Positions 43,265 to 48,613 of a stretch of 64,000 nt of DNA are shown one piece after another. The DNA is from Nautilus pompilius. Taxonomy: Eukaryota > Mollusca > Cephalopoda > Nautilida > Nautilidae. How positions within the stretch are numbered: the first letter of the stretch is position 1; every line of letters starts with the position of its first letter. The notes beneath the pieces are model-generated. The model searched no databases and had not been told where the DNA came from. It saw only the letters and a program-made list of their open reading frames with translations. Position numbers and translations under genes: made by a program. The stretch covers positions 89,501 through 153,500 of the forward strand of contig JACATO010001113.1 in NCBI GenBank assembly GCA_018389105.1. The letters are read 5' to 3'.

Positions 43265-43470
43265 CAATGAACAATGCCACTAACGGCTAGTCTGCTACTA
43301 TAAGAGTATTTTCAACTAGAAACTGAATGCAGACTAATTACTAACGTATTACACACTTTATAGAGCTTAAAACACAAATAACGATGGTTGATTGCTAAGA
43401 CTTACGTAACCACGAGTAGTGTTACTTATTCGCCATTTTGCAGTCGCTAAGGAAGTGAACTCATTAACTA
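1..43470 (-). CDS. WD40-repeat protein gene, WDR87/WDR97-like (5' part; runs off left edge)
   Basis: Seventeen exons can be read on the minus strand: a non-coding first exon near 43.4 kb and coding exons from 39,097 to 2,249. All junctions are GT-AG and all phases agree, giving 760 codons from the ATG at 39,097. WD-type strand ends recur along the protein: GCITTW, GCIKIWD, TIRAWSLET, HIDLWNIE, GCILKWN, KICTFNW, VIKIWRVFPY and GTVRIWNE, as expected for two beta-propellers that act as a protein scaffold. The last exon seen (LKTSEERTANEELKE...) is highly charged and probably begins a coiled coil. The order of motifs (VTTG.GCIT, FVGH, VTTHP.YP, TNPC, KIWRVFPY, DLLVGIG) matches what I recall of the WDR87/WDR97 group; no search was run, so the exact orthologue is open. 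A cilium or sperm-flagellum role is known only for relatives and is inference here. Confidence 0.75.
870..1090 (+). repeat. tRNA-derived SINE copy (decayed)
   Basis: The head CAGCCAGTGGTAGATTACTG resembles a tRNA A-box region; the body has the family phrases ATGGTTTCTTCTCCCAC and TCTAGTAGGGTCTTTC. A C-run of about 10 interrupts it. Confidence 0.5.
2249..2324 (-). CDS. WD40 gene exon 17 (charged segment)
   Basis: Acceptor ATGTCCCAG and donor GTAAAT flank 76 nt, phase 2 to 0. It encodes 25 mostly Glu and Lys residues (LKTSEERTANEELKE...), probably the start of a coiled coil. Confidence 0.65.
3231..3426 (-). CDS. WD40 gene exon 16
   Basis: Acceptor CTGTTTTAG and a weak donor (AAG, then GTTTTA) flank 196 nt, phase 1 to 2. 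It encodes LPKLYKTNMMCMNFPDPLPD and a linker rich in Leu, Lys and Asn. Read through, the frame stops eight codons later; the splice is preferred because exon 17 fits the phase. Confidence 0.72.
4262..4560 (+). repeat. tRNA-derived SINE copy
   Basis: The A-box-like CCCAGTGGCTAGACTACTGG and B-box-like GTTTGATTCAC are followed by a TTGGC pentamer run (4,334-4,365), then the shared body CACTCCAGTTTCCTTCCAAA and TGGTAGGGACTTTCAGTAGG. Clearest pol III head among the six copies. Confidence 0.7.
5411..5517 (-). CDS. WD40 gene exon 15
   Basis: Acceptor TGTATTTCAG, donor GTAAGT, 107 nt, phase 2 to 1. It encodes LLKLGVVPSTICFSG... and GDLLVGIGSCLYLIHHST. Confidence 0.85.
5851..5869 (+). repeat. (TC)n microsatellite
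   Basis: About nine TC units in the intron between WD40 exons 15 and 14. Confidence 0.9.
6655..6870 (+). repeat. tRNA-derived SINE copy (decayed)
   Basis: The B-box-like GGTTTGATTCCTGTCAG and the body phrases ATAGTTTCTTCTCAC, ATGGTTTCCTTC and AAAAGTTCTGTAAACTTTCTG match the other copies. Confidence 0.55.
7190..7830 (-). pseudogene. Broken ORF of an unclassified transposon-associated family
   Basis: Minus-strand frames carry phrases I recognise from a protein family repeated many times in invertebrate genomes: FVGPQIRDLF, FLGNPKADNYAELV, LKLHFLHSHLDFFP and NLGAMSDEHGERF. The copy is broken in several places and covers only the C-terminal part. I cannot name the class of element it comes from and saw no end repeats. 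It lies in the intron between WD40 exons 15 and 14. Confidence 0.6.
9442..9580 (-). CDS. WD40 gene exon 14
   Basis: Acceptor TTTTCTCAG, donor GTATGT, 139 nt, phase 1 to 2. It encodes RYDHDPKQDHFDDVTALTAC and the blade end SLDGTVRIWNETNTLV. Confidence 0.88.
9682..9702 (+). repeat. (GT)n microsatellite
   Basis: About ten GT units. Confidence 0.9.
11830..12012 (-). CDS. WD40 gene exon 13
   Basis: Acceptor TATTTTCAG, donor GTAATT, 183 nt, phase 1 to 1. It carries CVIKIWRVFPYSEHCLNPVM and, later, ILCAAFQDYSTVNFSIVFHN. Confidence 0.88.
13140..14175 (+). mobile_element. Tc1-like DNA transposon remnant (copy C)
   Basis: Plus-strand pieces in several frames match Tc1 transposase landmarks: a CALF..ENHFHV area near 13,545, KKYTEVLE near 13,720, FQQDSG near 13,795, EKLEHSMPKHL near 14,000 and IKAKGGD near 14,050. 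Many stops and frameshifts; inverted ends not recognised. It differs from copies A and B. Lies in the intron between WD40 exons 13 and 12. Confidence 0.6.
14705..14777 (-). CDS. WD40 gene exon 12
   Basis: Acceptor TGTGCAG and donor GTGAGT flank 73 nt, phase 0 to 1: GHDKSEVLCMIPNVI... ending IITSGR. With exon 13 it forms a classic WD repeat (GH ... SGRDCVIKIWR). Confidence 0.85.
15005..15265 (+). repeat. tRNA-derived SINE copy
   Basis: TGCAGTGACCCAGGGTTAGA (A-box area) and GAGTTCACATCCTGG (B box) precede GTGGTTTCCTCTCTACACC and GTTCTAGTAGGGATTTTTG. The 75-residue minus-strand frame here is an artefact of the SINE. Confidence 0.65.
15933..16153 (-). CDS. WD40 gene exon 11
   Basis: Acceptor TGTTTTTAG and donor GTTTGT flank 221 nt, phase 1 to 0. 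It begins GLCTCLLLYEFIVKFVKNEE and ends with the blade ILMAGQQNGKICTFNWKTGE, then TDSIVQ. Confidence 0.85.
16801..16902 (-). CDS. WD40 gene exon 10
   Basis: Acceptor TTGTTACAG, donor GTGCAG, 102 nt, phase 1 to 1. It encodes DTLFTLMNDGCILKWNTATN, then PCIKDESWSW. Confidence 0.85.
18560..18741 (-). CDS. WD40 gene exon 9
   Basis: Acceptor CCTTTCAG and donor GTAACA flank 182 nt, phase 2 to 1. It encodes TKVTAIKMTTHPVYPLRAVV... and IPWSGAVITTLVIDC..., ending at AYAIAE, blades that start the second propeller. Confidence 0.85.
20007..20135 (-). CDS. WD40 gene exon 8 (short, no long ORF of its own)
   Basis: Acceptor TTAATTGCAG and donor GTATGG flank 129 nt, phase 2 to 2. It reads VATDTVAVHLCTKKKS..., then YADRHIDLWNIEHLQE, a WD-type blade. 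Skipping it keeps the frame, but relatives as I recall them have a VDLW blade just here, so it is included. The donor choice (GTATGG rather than the GTTTTT upstream) is set by phase. Confidence 0.75.
21449..21479 (+). repeat. (TG)n(AG)n compound microsatellite
   Basis: A short GT run passes directly into a GA run. Confidence 0.85.
22043..22205 (-). CDS. WD40 gene exon 7
   Basis: Acceptor TATTTTCCAG, donor GTGCAT, 163 nt, phase 1 to 2. It carries IKIWDNTWH, then FVGHSSRITSMDI and TDYTIRAWSLET: a complete WD repeat with GH and W landmarks. Confidence 0.9.
25416..25539 (-). CDS. WD40 gene exon 6
   Basis: Acceptor TTATTTCAG and donor GTAAGT flank 124 nt (41 codons plus 1 nt). VFRAQEGSFIVYKKELHERE... 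ends GCKDGC, and with exon 7 completes a typical WD repeat end, KDGCIKIWD. Confidence 0.88.
26115..28040 (+). mobile_element. hAT-like DUF4371 transposase fossil
   Basis: The first 80 codons from 26,121 are still open and start MAQNYSWLQYKENEGMLCQF, with the Cys-Cys and later His of the N-terminal zinc finger seen in KIAA1586/ZMYM-like DUF4371 transposases (SWLQY.ENEGM.CQFC..HN...KEIWKTV). Further on, scattered frames give ILTELKSIQIF, QLIVYVKYVTKDGKLIQFLD-like and LRVRNSFSRK pieces. Stops and frameshifts are frequent throughout, so it is inactive. It fills the intron between WD40 exons 6 and 5, opposite in direction to the gene. Confidence 0.7.
27403..27466 (+). repeat. 32-bp tandem duplication inside the hAT fossil
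   Basis: Two adjacent units (GTTTCAGTATCTTGTATATG... and GTTTCAGTATCTTGTATAAG...) differ at one base, so the duplication is much younger than the decayed element around it. Confidence 0.9.
28173..28325 (-). CDS. WD40 gene exon 5
   Basis: A long T-run and TTTTCCAG acceptor precede 28,325; donor GTGCGT follows 28,173. The 153 nt give 51 codons in phase 0 (TWVFQHAAAYMVQHKNG... ending SLDCGVA), which read straight into exon 6 (VFRAQEG). It lies just left of the mariner insertion, between the mariner and the hAT fossil. Confidence 0.8.
28436..29710 (-). mobile_element. mariner transposon (DD34D), 1,275 bp with both ends
   Basis: Imperfect 29-bp inverted repeats (CGAGGGAAGGCTGAAAAGTT left; TGAGGGTAGGCTGGAAAGTT right, read inward) are flanked by TA target duplications at 28,434-28,435 and 29,711-29,712. 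The length is normal for mariner. It lies between WD40 exons 5 and 4, so the gene still splices around it in this model. Confidence 0.95.
28470..29557 (-). pseudogene. mariner transposase, inactivated
   Basis: The protein starts MYWRHFENMDKIWHHGVIKY and has the helix-turn-helix part (QRSGRPAMATTQENINRVHH). TQDECWVHHF holds the first catalytic Asp and FHQDSAPAH the second. In the third site the expected PSDYHLF is missing: LAPS runs directly into PNMKKHL, so the last Asp is deleted. There is also a frameshift near 28,990 at a C/G-rich run and two stops near 28,860-28,905. All three changes make it non-autonomous and dead. Confidence 0.92.
30171..31312 (+). mobile_element. Tc1-like remnant, copy A (same family as 47.3 kb)
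   Basis: The left end TA then CAGTATTGGAAATAA equals the end of copy B. Shared coding text includes TTAGCTAGTGAAGGCTGCTC and the transposase piece MLFIDESQFKLFG near 30,670 with the first catalytic Asp. Many stops; the right end has decayed, so 31,312 is approximate. Lies in the intron between WD40 exons 5 and 4. Confidence 0.7.
32548..32870 (+). repeat. tRNA-derived SINE copy
   Basis: A decayed head (GAGCAGGTAACCATATACCAC, B box near TTTAATTCTCATTGC) is followed by GTGCTCCAGTTTCCTCCAAC, AGAATTTCTCATAAGAACTT and a tail with CTCACTGCTGTCAGATGTCC, which recurs in the 63.2 kb copy. Confidence 0.6.
33546..33662 (-). CDS. WD40 gene exon 4
   Basis: Acceptor CTCCAG and donor GTAAGT flank 117 nt (39 codons, phase 0 to 0), VMNSELRVLSVSKAP... 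ending TTGVGCIT. The end joins exon 5 to make the WD-like strand GCITTW. Confidence 0.85.
34127..34200. repeat. Palindromic hairpin element, copy 1
   Basis: Left arm GAGATAATCAAATGAAGCCT, then GGCTGAAACAGCAT; right arm ends GTTTTGTTTGAATGTCTC. The arms pair over about 33 bases at roughly 70 per cent. Intron between WD40 exons 4 and 3. Confidence 0.7.
35080..35106 (+). repeat. (GT)n(CG)n microsatellite
   Basis: A GT run followed by CGCGCG. Confidence 0.9.
35743..37181. mobile_element. Tigger/pogo-like transposon, 1,439 bp, internally rearranged
   Basis: Inverted ends CAGGTATACCTCTGGCATTG (left) and CAGGTATACCTCTGGCAACG (right, read inward) sit between TA duplications at 35,741 and 37,182. 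On the minus strand, 36,776-36,570 resembles the N-terminal DNA-binding part (MWHMLGMAQSTLKTILNQTD) and 36,573-36,480 the extreme C-terminus (KKARQLTLDAFIKKK). Between them, 36,187-36,470 on the plus strand encodes the penultimate domain (VWRKPWADIISDFSGFEAEM... ELLESLEELLTNEDLQEL). The DDE core is absent. So it is a deleted, partly inverted, non-autonomous copy. Confidence 0.75.
37581..37736 (-). CDS. WD40 gene exon 3
   Basis: Acceptor TTGCAG and donor GTAAGT flank 156 nt (52 codons, phase 0 to 0): EYLVITEGLIGIFDG... ending GWSIGNPHIY. Blade-like strands of the first propeller. Confidence 0.85.
38045..38116. repeat. Palindromic hairpin element, copy 5 (diverged)
   Basis: GGAATTCAGCTGGGTTTTAT with CTAAATGTCTC is the right arm; the left arm (ATTAGGGAAATAGCATCA) is decayed. 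Intron between WD40 exons 3 and 2. Confidence 0.5.
38112..38590 (+). repeat. Diverged direct duplication, spacing about 390 bp
   Basis: ACTGTATAATTTGTAAAATC, then AGCTATAATTTGATTA (about 38,139) recurs as ACTGTATAATTGGAAAAATC, then AGCCATGAATTAATGATTA (about 38,523), each preceded by TTRAATAAAAT. Confidence 0.45.
38939..39242 (-). CDS. WD40 gene exon 2: translation start
   Basis: A pyrimidine-rich acceptor (TTTTGTTGCATTTCAG) precedes 39,242 and the donor GTAAGT follows 38,939. The ATG at 39,097 gives 53 codons (MEWKFLKNSLL...CVLYLSDKQ) in frame with the next exon. Two ATGs lie upstream in the exon: 39,242 (11 codons) and 39,177 (32 codons, MTTSKIREDS..., better Kozak context). The second overlaps the main frame and is out of frame by one base at a run of six G, so the true N-terminus could be longer if that run is mis-assembled. 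Confidence 0.7.
39573..39585 (+). repeat. (TA)n microsatellite
   Basis: A short TA run inside WD40 intron 1. Confidence 0.8.
41192..41264. repeat. Palindromic hairpin element, copy 3
   Basis: Left arm GACGTTGAAATGAAAATTGG with CTGAAATAG; right arm CCAATGAGTTGGATTTTAAT then GTCC. Pairing is moderate. WD40 intron 1. Confidence 0.6.
41773..41845. repeat. Palindromic hairpin element, copy 2 (best arms)
   Basis: Left arm GGACATTCAAATGAAATCTG, right arm CAGCCGGGTTTCATTTGAAT then GTCAC. The outer 15 bases (GACATTCAAATGAAA) pair perfectly. WD40 intron 1. Confidence 0.8.
42230..42520. mobile_element. MITE, 291 bp, Tc1/mariner type
   Basis: Ends CTGAGAGGCACTAAAAA and CTGAGAGGCATTGAAAACG (read inward) lie between TA duplications at 42,228 and 42,521. 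The minus strand holds an open piece, KKLCAVRTNYLNDCVDSLDE, perhaps the C-terminus of the parent transposase, so it is a deletion derivative. Confidence 0.7.
42672..43036 (+). repeat. Long (TC)n microsatellite tract, about 365 bp
   Basis: Nearly pure TC with interruptions of TCAC, TCCGTC, TCCATC and a short GT run at 42,755-42,773. The Ser-Leu and Arg-Glu frames on both strands are artefacts. It lies in WD40 intron 1, about 370-730 bp inside the first exon. Confidence 0.97.
43105..43140 (+). repeat. (ATCA)n tract
   Basis: Tetranucleotide AATC/ATCA units with one GATC variant. Confidence 0.8.
43199..43263 (+). repeat. (AAT)n microsatellite
   Basis: About 21 AAT units with one interruption, near the first WD40 exon. 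Confidence 0.95.
43406..43470 (-). promoter_or_regulatory. Probable first (5' UTR) exon and core promoter of the WD40 gene
   Basis: On the minus strand a YY1-like start element (AAAATGGCG, 43,431-43,439) is followed by a consensus donor (GTAAGT, 43,405-43,400). The ATG in the motif opens only a four-codon frame (MANK then stop), so the exon is taken as untranslated. The 5' boundary is a guess. The next acceptor in the same direction is the strong one at 39,243. Confidence 0.45.
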
Positions 43471-43499
43471 CGCAAAAACTCATAATAGTTTTTTTTTCC

Positions 43500-45190
43500 C
43501 GGTTTTAATTTAGACGCACACATATTATGTATATACATATATTTAATTAAGTTTAAAATTCTACAATGGACAGAAGTTAAAAATAAATAAAAAAAATAAA
43601 TGTTCTAAAACTTAACGTCCAATCAAAATGAGCGAGAGAGTTCGGGGTTTCGTCTGCTATACTTCTCATCTAGTTTTGCTTATCCATTTTACCGTTTCGT
43701 AAATAATTTTAAAGTTAAGAATCGATTAAAAGCTTCTGTTTTTTTTTTTTTTTAAAAAAATTATTTAAAATCTTAAAACATCACGAGACATTACTACGCA
43801 ACATAATGAGAGTTCTGATATTCGTTATTCTACGTATGTTGCCATGGCAGTAGATGTAATTAAAACCTTTTGTTCATATCATTGCTTTAAATCTAATTTT
43901 TTTTTTTTTTTGTATTATGAGTACTGCTATCATTAACCTGCTTTATTTACTTCTCGGTTGCACGGGTAGCAGAAGTTGCAGGCCATCGGCTTTCAGCACA
44001 TGCATGCTTCTGGTATTTTGTGAAAGGGCTGAGGGTTGGACATTCACAAAAGAATTTGCTCTTTTGTTCTTGCATGATCCGCATTATCTTTTTAGAATTT
44101 CCAAATCAACATTTAACGATTACAAACCATACAAAAAAACCCCTATGATATTCGATTCTTCTCTCTCTTTTTTTTAATAAATATATGTAGGTGTAATTTG
44201 TGGGGGGGGGGGAGACATAAAAAAAGAGAGAGAGAGAGAGACTTGTTCTGCCAGTTCACGTGTCTTTGTTTTGCAGTATGGTCACTGCGCTTGCTCACAA
44301 GAGTCAATGCGAATCCATAGCACTCGACACCCCCCCCCCCATTCCTATTTCAGGAAAGCCGGCCGGTTTTGGAGTAACCCTGCCAGCCCCAGCACGTGCT
44401 TACACCCCTAAGGGGCGCTAACTGCTAACGCGTCCCCCACCCCCTCGTAGTTGCGTCCCTTACATTTCTAGTGATGCACATTTAGTGATAACACATCAGA
44501 AATGAACAGGTAAATTTTGTCATCAATTAACAACCAAGTCAGGCTAAAATGATGCAATGCAAGACAGGGAATTGAGTTATCCTGAAGTAAACAGAGTGCA
44601 TGGAAACTTTGGCCAAAGTGTAATGGTTTCTGCTCTGTCGGTTGCCACAGACACAAGCTCAAACCTAGAGAATCTATGTATTTACACAATACCTCTATGA
44701 AGAAAATTAACATTCAGGCAATATAAATGATTTTAAAAATCCAAGAAAAGCAATAAAATATTATTAAGTATTAGGGAAATATTCTTTAATTAATTGTAGT
44801 AGTGTTTAGAACCCATGCTTCAAATAAAAAGATTGGCAAACACTTTATTTTTTTGAATTTGATATATTGTTCATCATTAGTACCACTTGGTTTCTTTTTC
44901 AAAATGCTTTATTTTCAATTCAAAATAATGAATTTGAAGAACTATTTTAAGTCTATAAAATTATAGACACAGAGCAGGTGCCCAATAAAGTTAAGTCTGC
45001 AGACTTCACTAAGAAACAACGCTTCACACGATGCTAAAACAATTATGTTGATTTTAAAATTAAATTTCTTCTAAAATAGACATGTAACTGAAAGAGACAA
45101 CAGTAAAAACCGAGTTAACTCCACCAGTTCATAAGAAAATTTTATTAGCATTTACTTGGACTGGTTTAACTCATCCCTGCCAATTTGCTG
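43500..45190. other. Intergenic stretch, no gene recognised
   Basis: Upstream of the WD40 promoter. It holds A/T runs, a GA run (44,224-44,241), a C-run (about 44,330) and a CpG-richer patch at 44,270-44,460 with no convincing frame. The short plus-strand frame at 43,917 has no support. Confidence 0.5.
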
Positions 45191-45203
45191 GCTGCTACAT
45201 TCT

Positions 45204-45360
45204 CTATAGAGGTTGCTTTGTCAGATTTTTGATAACGTATTTGATTGCTGTGAACAAGTGAAGATAAATGATATCGGCTGGAAATCCTGCTTCCTCAAAT
45301 TTACAGATGACGTTAAACCAAACCTTAGGGCTGCATGGGTCTTGACAAACAACTATCATA
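45204..45360 (-). CDS. Possible terminal coding exon, unassigned
   Basis: After a T-run and TATGATAG acceptor, a frame reads VCQDPCSPKVWFNVICKFEE, then AGFPADIIYLHLFTAIKYVI and ends KNLTKQPL at a TAG. The composition looks protein-like (hydrophobic helices, conserved-looking Trp and Cys). No partner exon was found upstream (to the right), and I do not recognise the family. It could be the last exon of a gene, or a fragment of a repeat. Confidence 0.3.
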
Positions 45361-45449
45361 AAAAAAAATGAATGTAAAGCCACCCCTGTGTTACATTCGT
45401 TACTATGGCAAAATTGCACATGCATCATTCCAACCCTGGCCAAATGCGA

Positions 45450-47340
45450 TTACGGCAATGTTGCTTTCAGCTGTTTACATTTGAAGTTCCTTAGTAGAAC
45501 CTGTCATCCAGAAATTCAAACGGAAACATTCATGGTTTCTTGTCATCACTTGATTATCCAAAAAAATCATATATCGGAATCGCTGCCAGTAGTGGAAAAT
45601 TGCACCAGTCGATGAAACGTTTCCACATCACGCTCTTCCAGCCAGTTGTGTGATGAATGTTGGAAGGAAAACCGAAGCAAAACGCGCTAGCATCGGCAAC
45701 CTTTTATCAATTGGTGAAATTCTAACAAGATCAGTTTTTACTCCAACACTGGCAGCTGCTACTCTACCATGTAGCACTGTGGTAGGCAGGTAATAAGGAT
45801 GTTGCCTAGTTGTTTATAAGCCACACCAGCCGAGCACATTTTGCAGTGGTAAGTAAACGCAGTGCTTTATTGTACAGCACACCTATTTATTAATTATTAT
45901 CGGAGGGGATAAATTGTTTTCTAACACCTGTGACAACCATTAACCAGAACATCCTTCATCCTGGTCACTCTGGATATGGTTCTACTTGAGCAACATTTTT
46001 CAGAGTGGTTTGTCTAATGCAGGTTTTGCATGATGGGCCCACATAGGCCAAATCAGATAAAATTAAATCAAAGATGATGTTTAACGCTAGTGATGCATGC
46101 TTTAATGCTAAATTTATAAAGTGTACAAATGCATAAAAAGTTTACAGTTAAGTTGGTTATTCTGAGTTATTTTATAGGAGAACTAGAAACTGAAGTCACA
46201 CTTAAAGACACAAATGGTCTTTCACTGGAACATAGGAAGAAAATCCATCCTTAAATCTGATTATTGGTTTATCTTGGCTTCTTTGAGCTAATGTGTACAT
46301 AACTACTTTCCATTCATAATTTTATAATACCTGGCTTGGAATTTAAATAGGTTCACAATGATGAATGCAGACGTTCATCAGTCAGCCTACTTTAGACTTG
46401 TTTATTTTCATTTTGGAGAAGGAACAGTCACACATACCTGCTGCTGGAGACAAGCAATTTACTTAGCATTCTTTCAACTCTTGTGATTACTCCAAAAAAT
46501 GAAGCAACACAGAAGCCCATAGGTCCAACTTTAAATGTTTCTTTTAGGCCACAGTCCTCTTGTTGCATCATGCCTGCTGATGTTATATTCTTTAGGTACA
46601 GCAACCGTATCTTTCCACCTTAGACAGAGGGGTTTATTATCAATAGAGACAAAGAAATTAGCTGTTCATTATTTAAATAATTGGCAGTTTATTAACTTTA
46701 CACTTCATGATGATAACCCGTTCTTCAAATCCAAAAAAATATTAAAATGTAATAGTTTGGCTGAGTTAAAGCAACATTTGAGATAAGCAAAATGTTACAA
46801 GACCACCAGACTCGACCAATTTGAAACAACAATGCAGGCTACTTTTCTGGCACTCAAAATGATACTCCCAGGAGCAAGAAGCAGTCAGCATATAGAAATT
46901 GCACGAACACTGCTGCAGACAGACAGCATTTCCAAATCCTCTACAATGCCATCTTGACAAGAAAACTGCATAATTTCAGTGTCAGCGCACCAATTTTATC
47001 TTGTATTTTGGTCAATCGTTTAGATGCCAGTTATCTCTGATCTCAGAGACTTAAGTGAAAAGATGTCCAAGCGGGTCAGACCAAGCTCCACTTCTTTTCC
47101 TTTGCTCAAAGGCTAGGTAGATAATGGTGGCAGGCCATGTCTGTAGGTTTGGACAGCTCTAGTTTAATGTGTAACTCCCTCACTTAAATTAGAAGTTTCC
47201 AAGAAAAGCGTGCGTGTCGTCACGGAATGGCTAAATTTCTTTTCTTTTTGAAACCGACATGAAATGAGGAAGAGAAAAAAGAAAATGTAAATGCCGTGAT
47301 ATTAATAAAATCAGGTTCAAAACAAAAAAATTAAAAATCA
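45450..47340. other. Intergenic stretch, no gene recognised
   Basis: A plus-strand frame at 46,535-46,786 and scattered pieces after it have the look of an old decayed element, but no landmark could be named. Confidence 0.4.
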
Positions 47341-47346
47341 GAAATA

Positions 47347-48447
47347 GTGTGTATTGGAAATAATTATGAATAGCTGTAAAATGGAAACGACACATGGTAG
47401 AATTGTATCATGTGGTAAAAACAAAATATTCCATAGTCACACATTGATGTAAACGAAAGCCTTAGCTAGTGAAGGCTACTCCATGTGGCAGATTGCGGTT
47501 CAACTTCATGTTTCAGGATCTGTATATGCAAGACTGGGGAGAACGAGAGAGACTGGTGTCGTTGACAATAGATGGAGTCAAGAGAGCCCAAACTCTCCAA
47601 AGTGACATTAAGCGCCTTGGGGTGTGTTGTTTTGAAATGATGCACAAGCGTGGAGACCCTGTGAACGACTCAGCGGCAAGTATGGATGGGTGCACGAGAA
47701 CAAAATAAATCTCAAGGCTGAAATGGACAGCAATAAAACGGTGGGACGACAAAATCCAAAAGGTGCTCTTTACAGACGAGTCCAAGTTTGAACTGTTTAG
47801 TGATGATCAACAACAGTTTAAAGATGGGATGGGAGATCATTATAAGTCAGTGTACTGCCGTTGCAGTGAAGCATGGGTGGGAGTTGCATATCAGCCAAAG
47901 AGCGTTAGAGGTTTGCATTAAGTCTAAGCTATACTGACTGCTAACAGGTGCAAGAACGTTCTCATCCATCATGCCACACCCGCCCCAGACGATAATTCAT
48001 CGAGCTGGGATTCATCTTCTAACGTGACAATGACCACAAGTATATAGCCAATGTGGTGGAAAATTATCTGGAATGTAAAGAGGCTGATGGGACTCACAAA
48101 GATGCTTTGGCTGGAACCAGGTTCTGATATTCTACATCACTTGAGGCCATATGGGTGTCATATAGCTATTAAGAAAGTCAAGCAGCTTTGATAAACTGTG
48201 AAAAGTTCTACAGAATATGGAACATTCCAGTCCTACATTGAAAACCTGCACGGGAACACAAAAACAAGAGATCATGCTTTATATGATGCCAAGGGTTTAC
48301 ATACCAATTACAATACATTTTATGTAATCATTTTGATTTCGTATATTTAATGCAACAATGCAATGTGTATATATTACACATTTCTCAGTTAATTAATCGT
48401 TACTTGTGCACATCTTGTATGTGTTTCCATAATTATTTCCAATACTG
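47347..48447 (+). mobile_element. Tc1-like remnant, copy B
   Basis: Inverted ends GTGTATTGGAAATAATTATG (left) and CAGTATTGGAAATAATTATG (right, read inward) lie between TA dinucleotides. Transposase pieces: SLTIDGVKRAQTLQSDIKRL near 47,555, then KVLFTDESKFELFSDDQQ near 47,760 with the first catalytic Asp. Several stops and frameshifts follow, so it is dead. It ends about 55 bp beyond the choline dehydrogenase poly(A) signal. Confidence 0.8.
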
Positions 48448-48501
48448 TATTTAATCAACAACAACCAATTAGGTAAAAATATAACTGAATTTCTTCTTTC
48501 G

Positions 48502-48507
48502 TTTATT
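48502..48507 (-). terminator. Poly(A) signal of the choline dehydrogenase gene
   Basis: AATAAA on the minus strand, about 107 nt after the stop codon. Confidence 0.5.
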
Positions 48508-48569
48508 CATTTACAAATCATGAGGTATCCTCCATTTTGAATAAAACTCTGACATGACAGAAGTAGACA

Positions 48570-48588
48570 CACACACACACACACACCA
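48570..48588 (+). repeat. (CA)n microsatellite in the CHDH 3' UTR
   Basis: About nine CA units, 26 nt after the stop codon. Confidence 0.9.
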
Positions 48589-48613
48589 CCACCAACTCTG
48601 TTGTATGCTTTTG

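Noticed and set aside
46535-46786. 83-residue plus-strand frame as a transposase
   Set aside because: No catalytic or zinc-finger landmark recognised.
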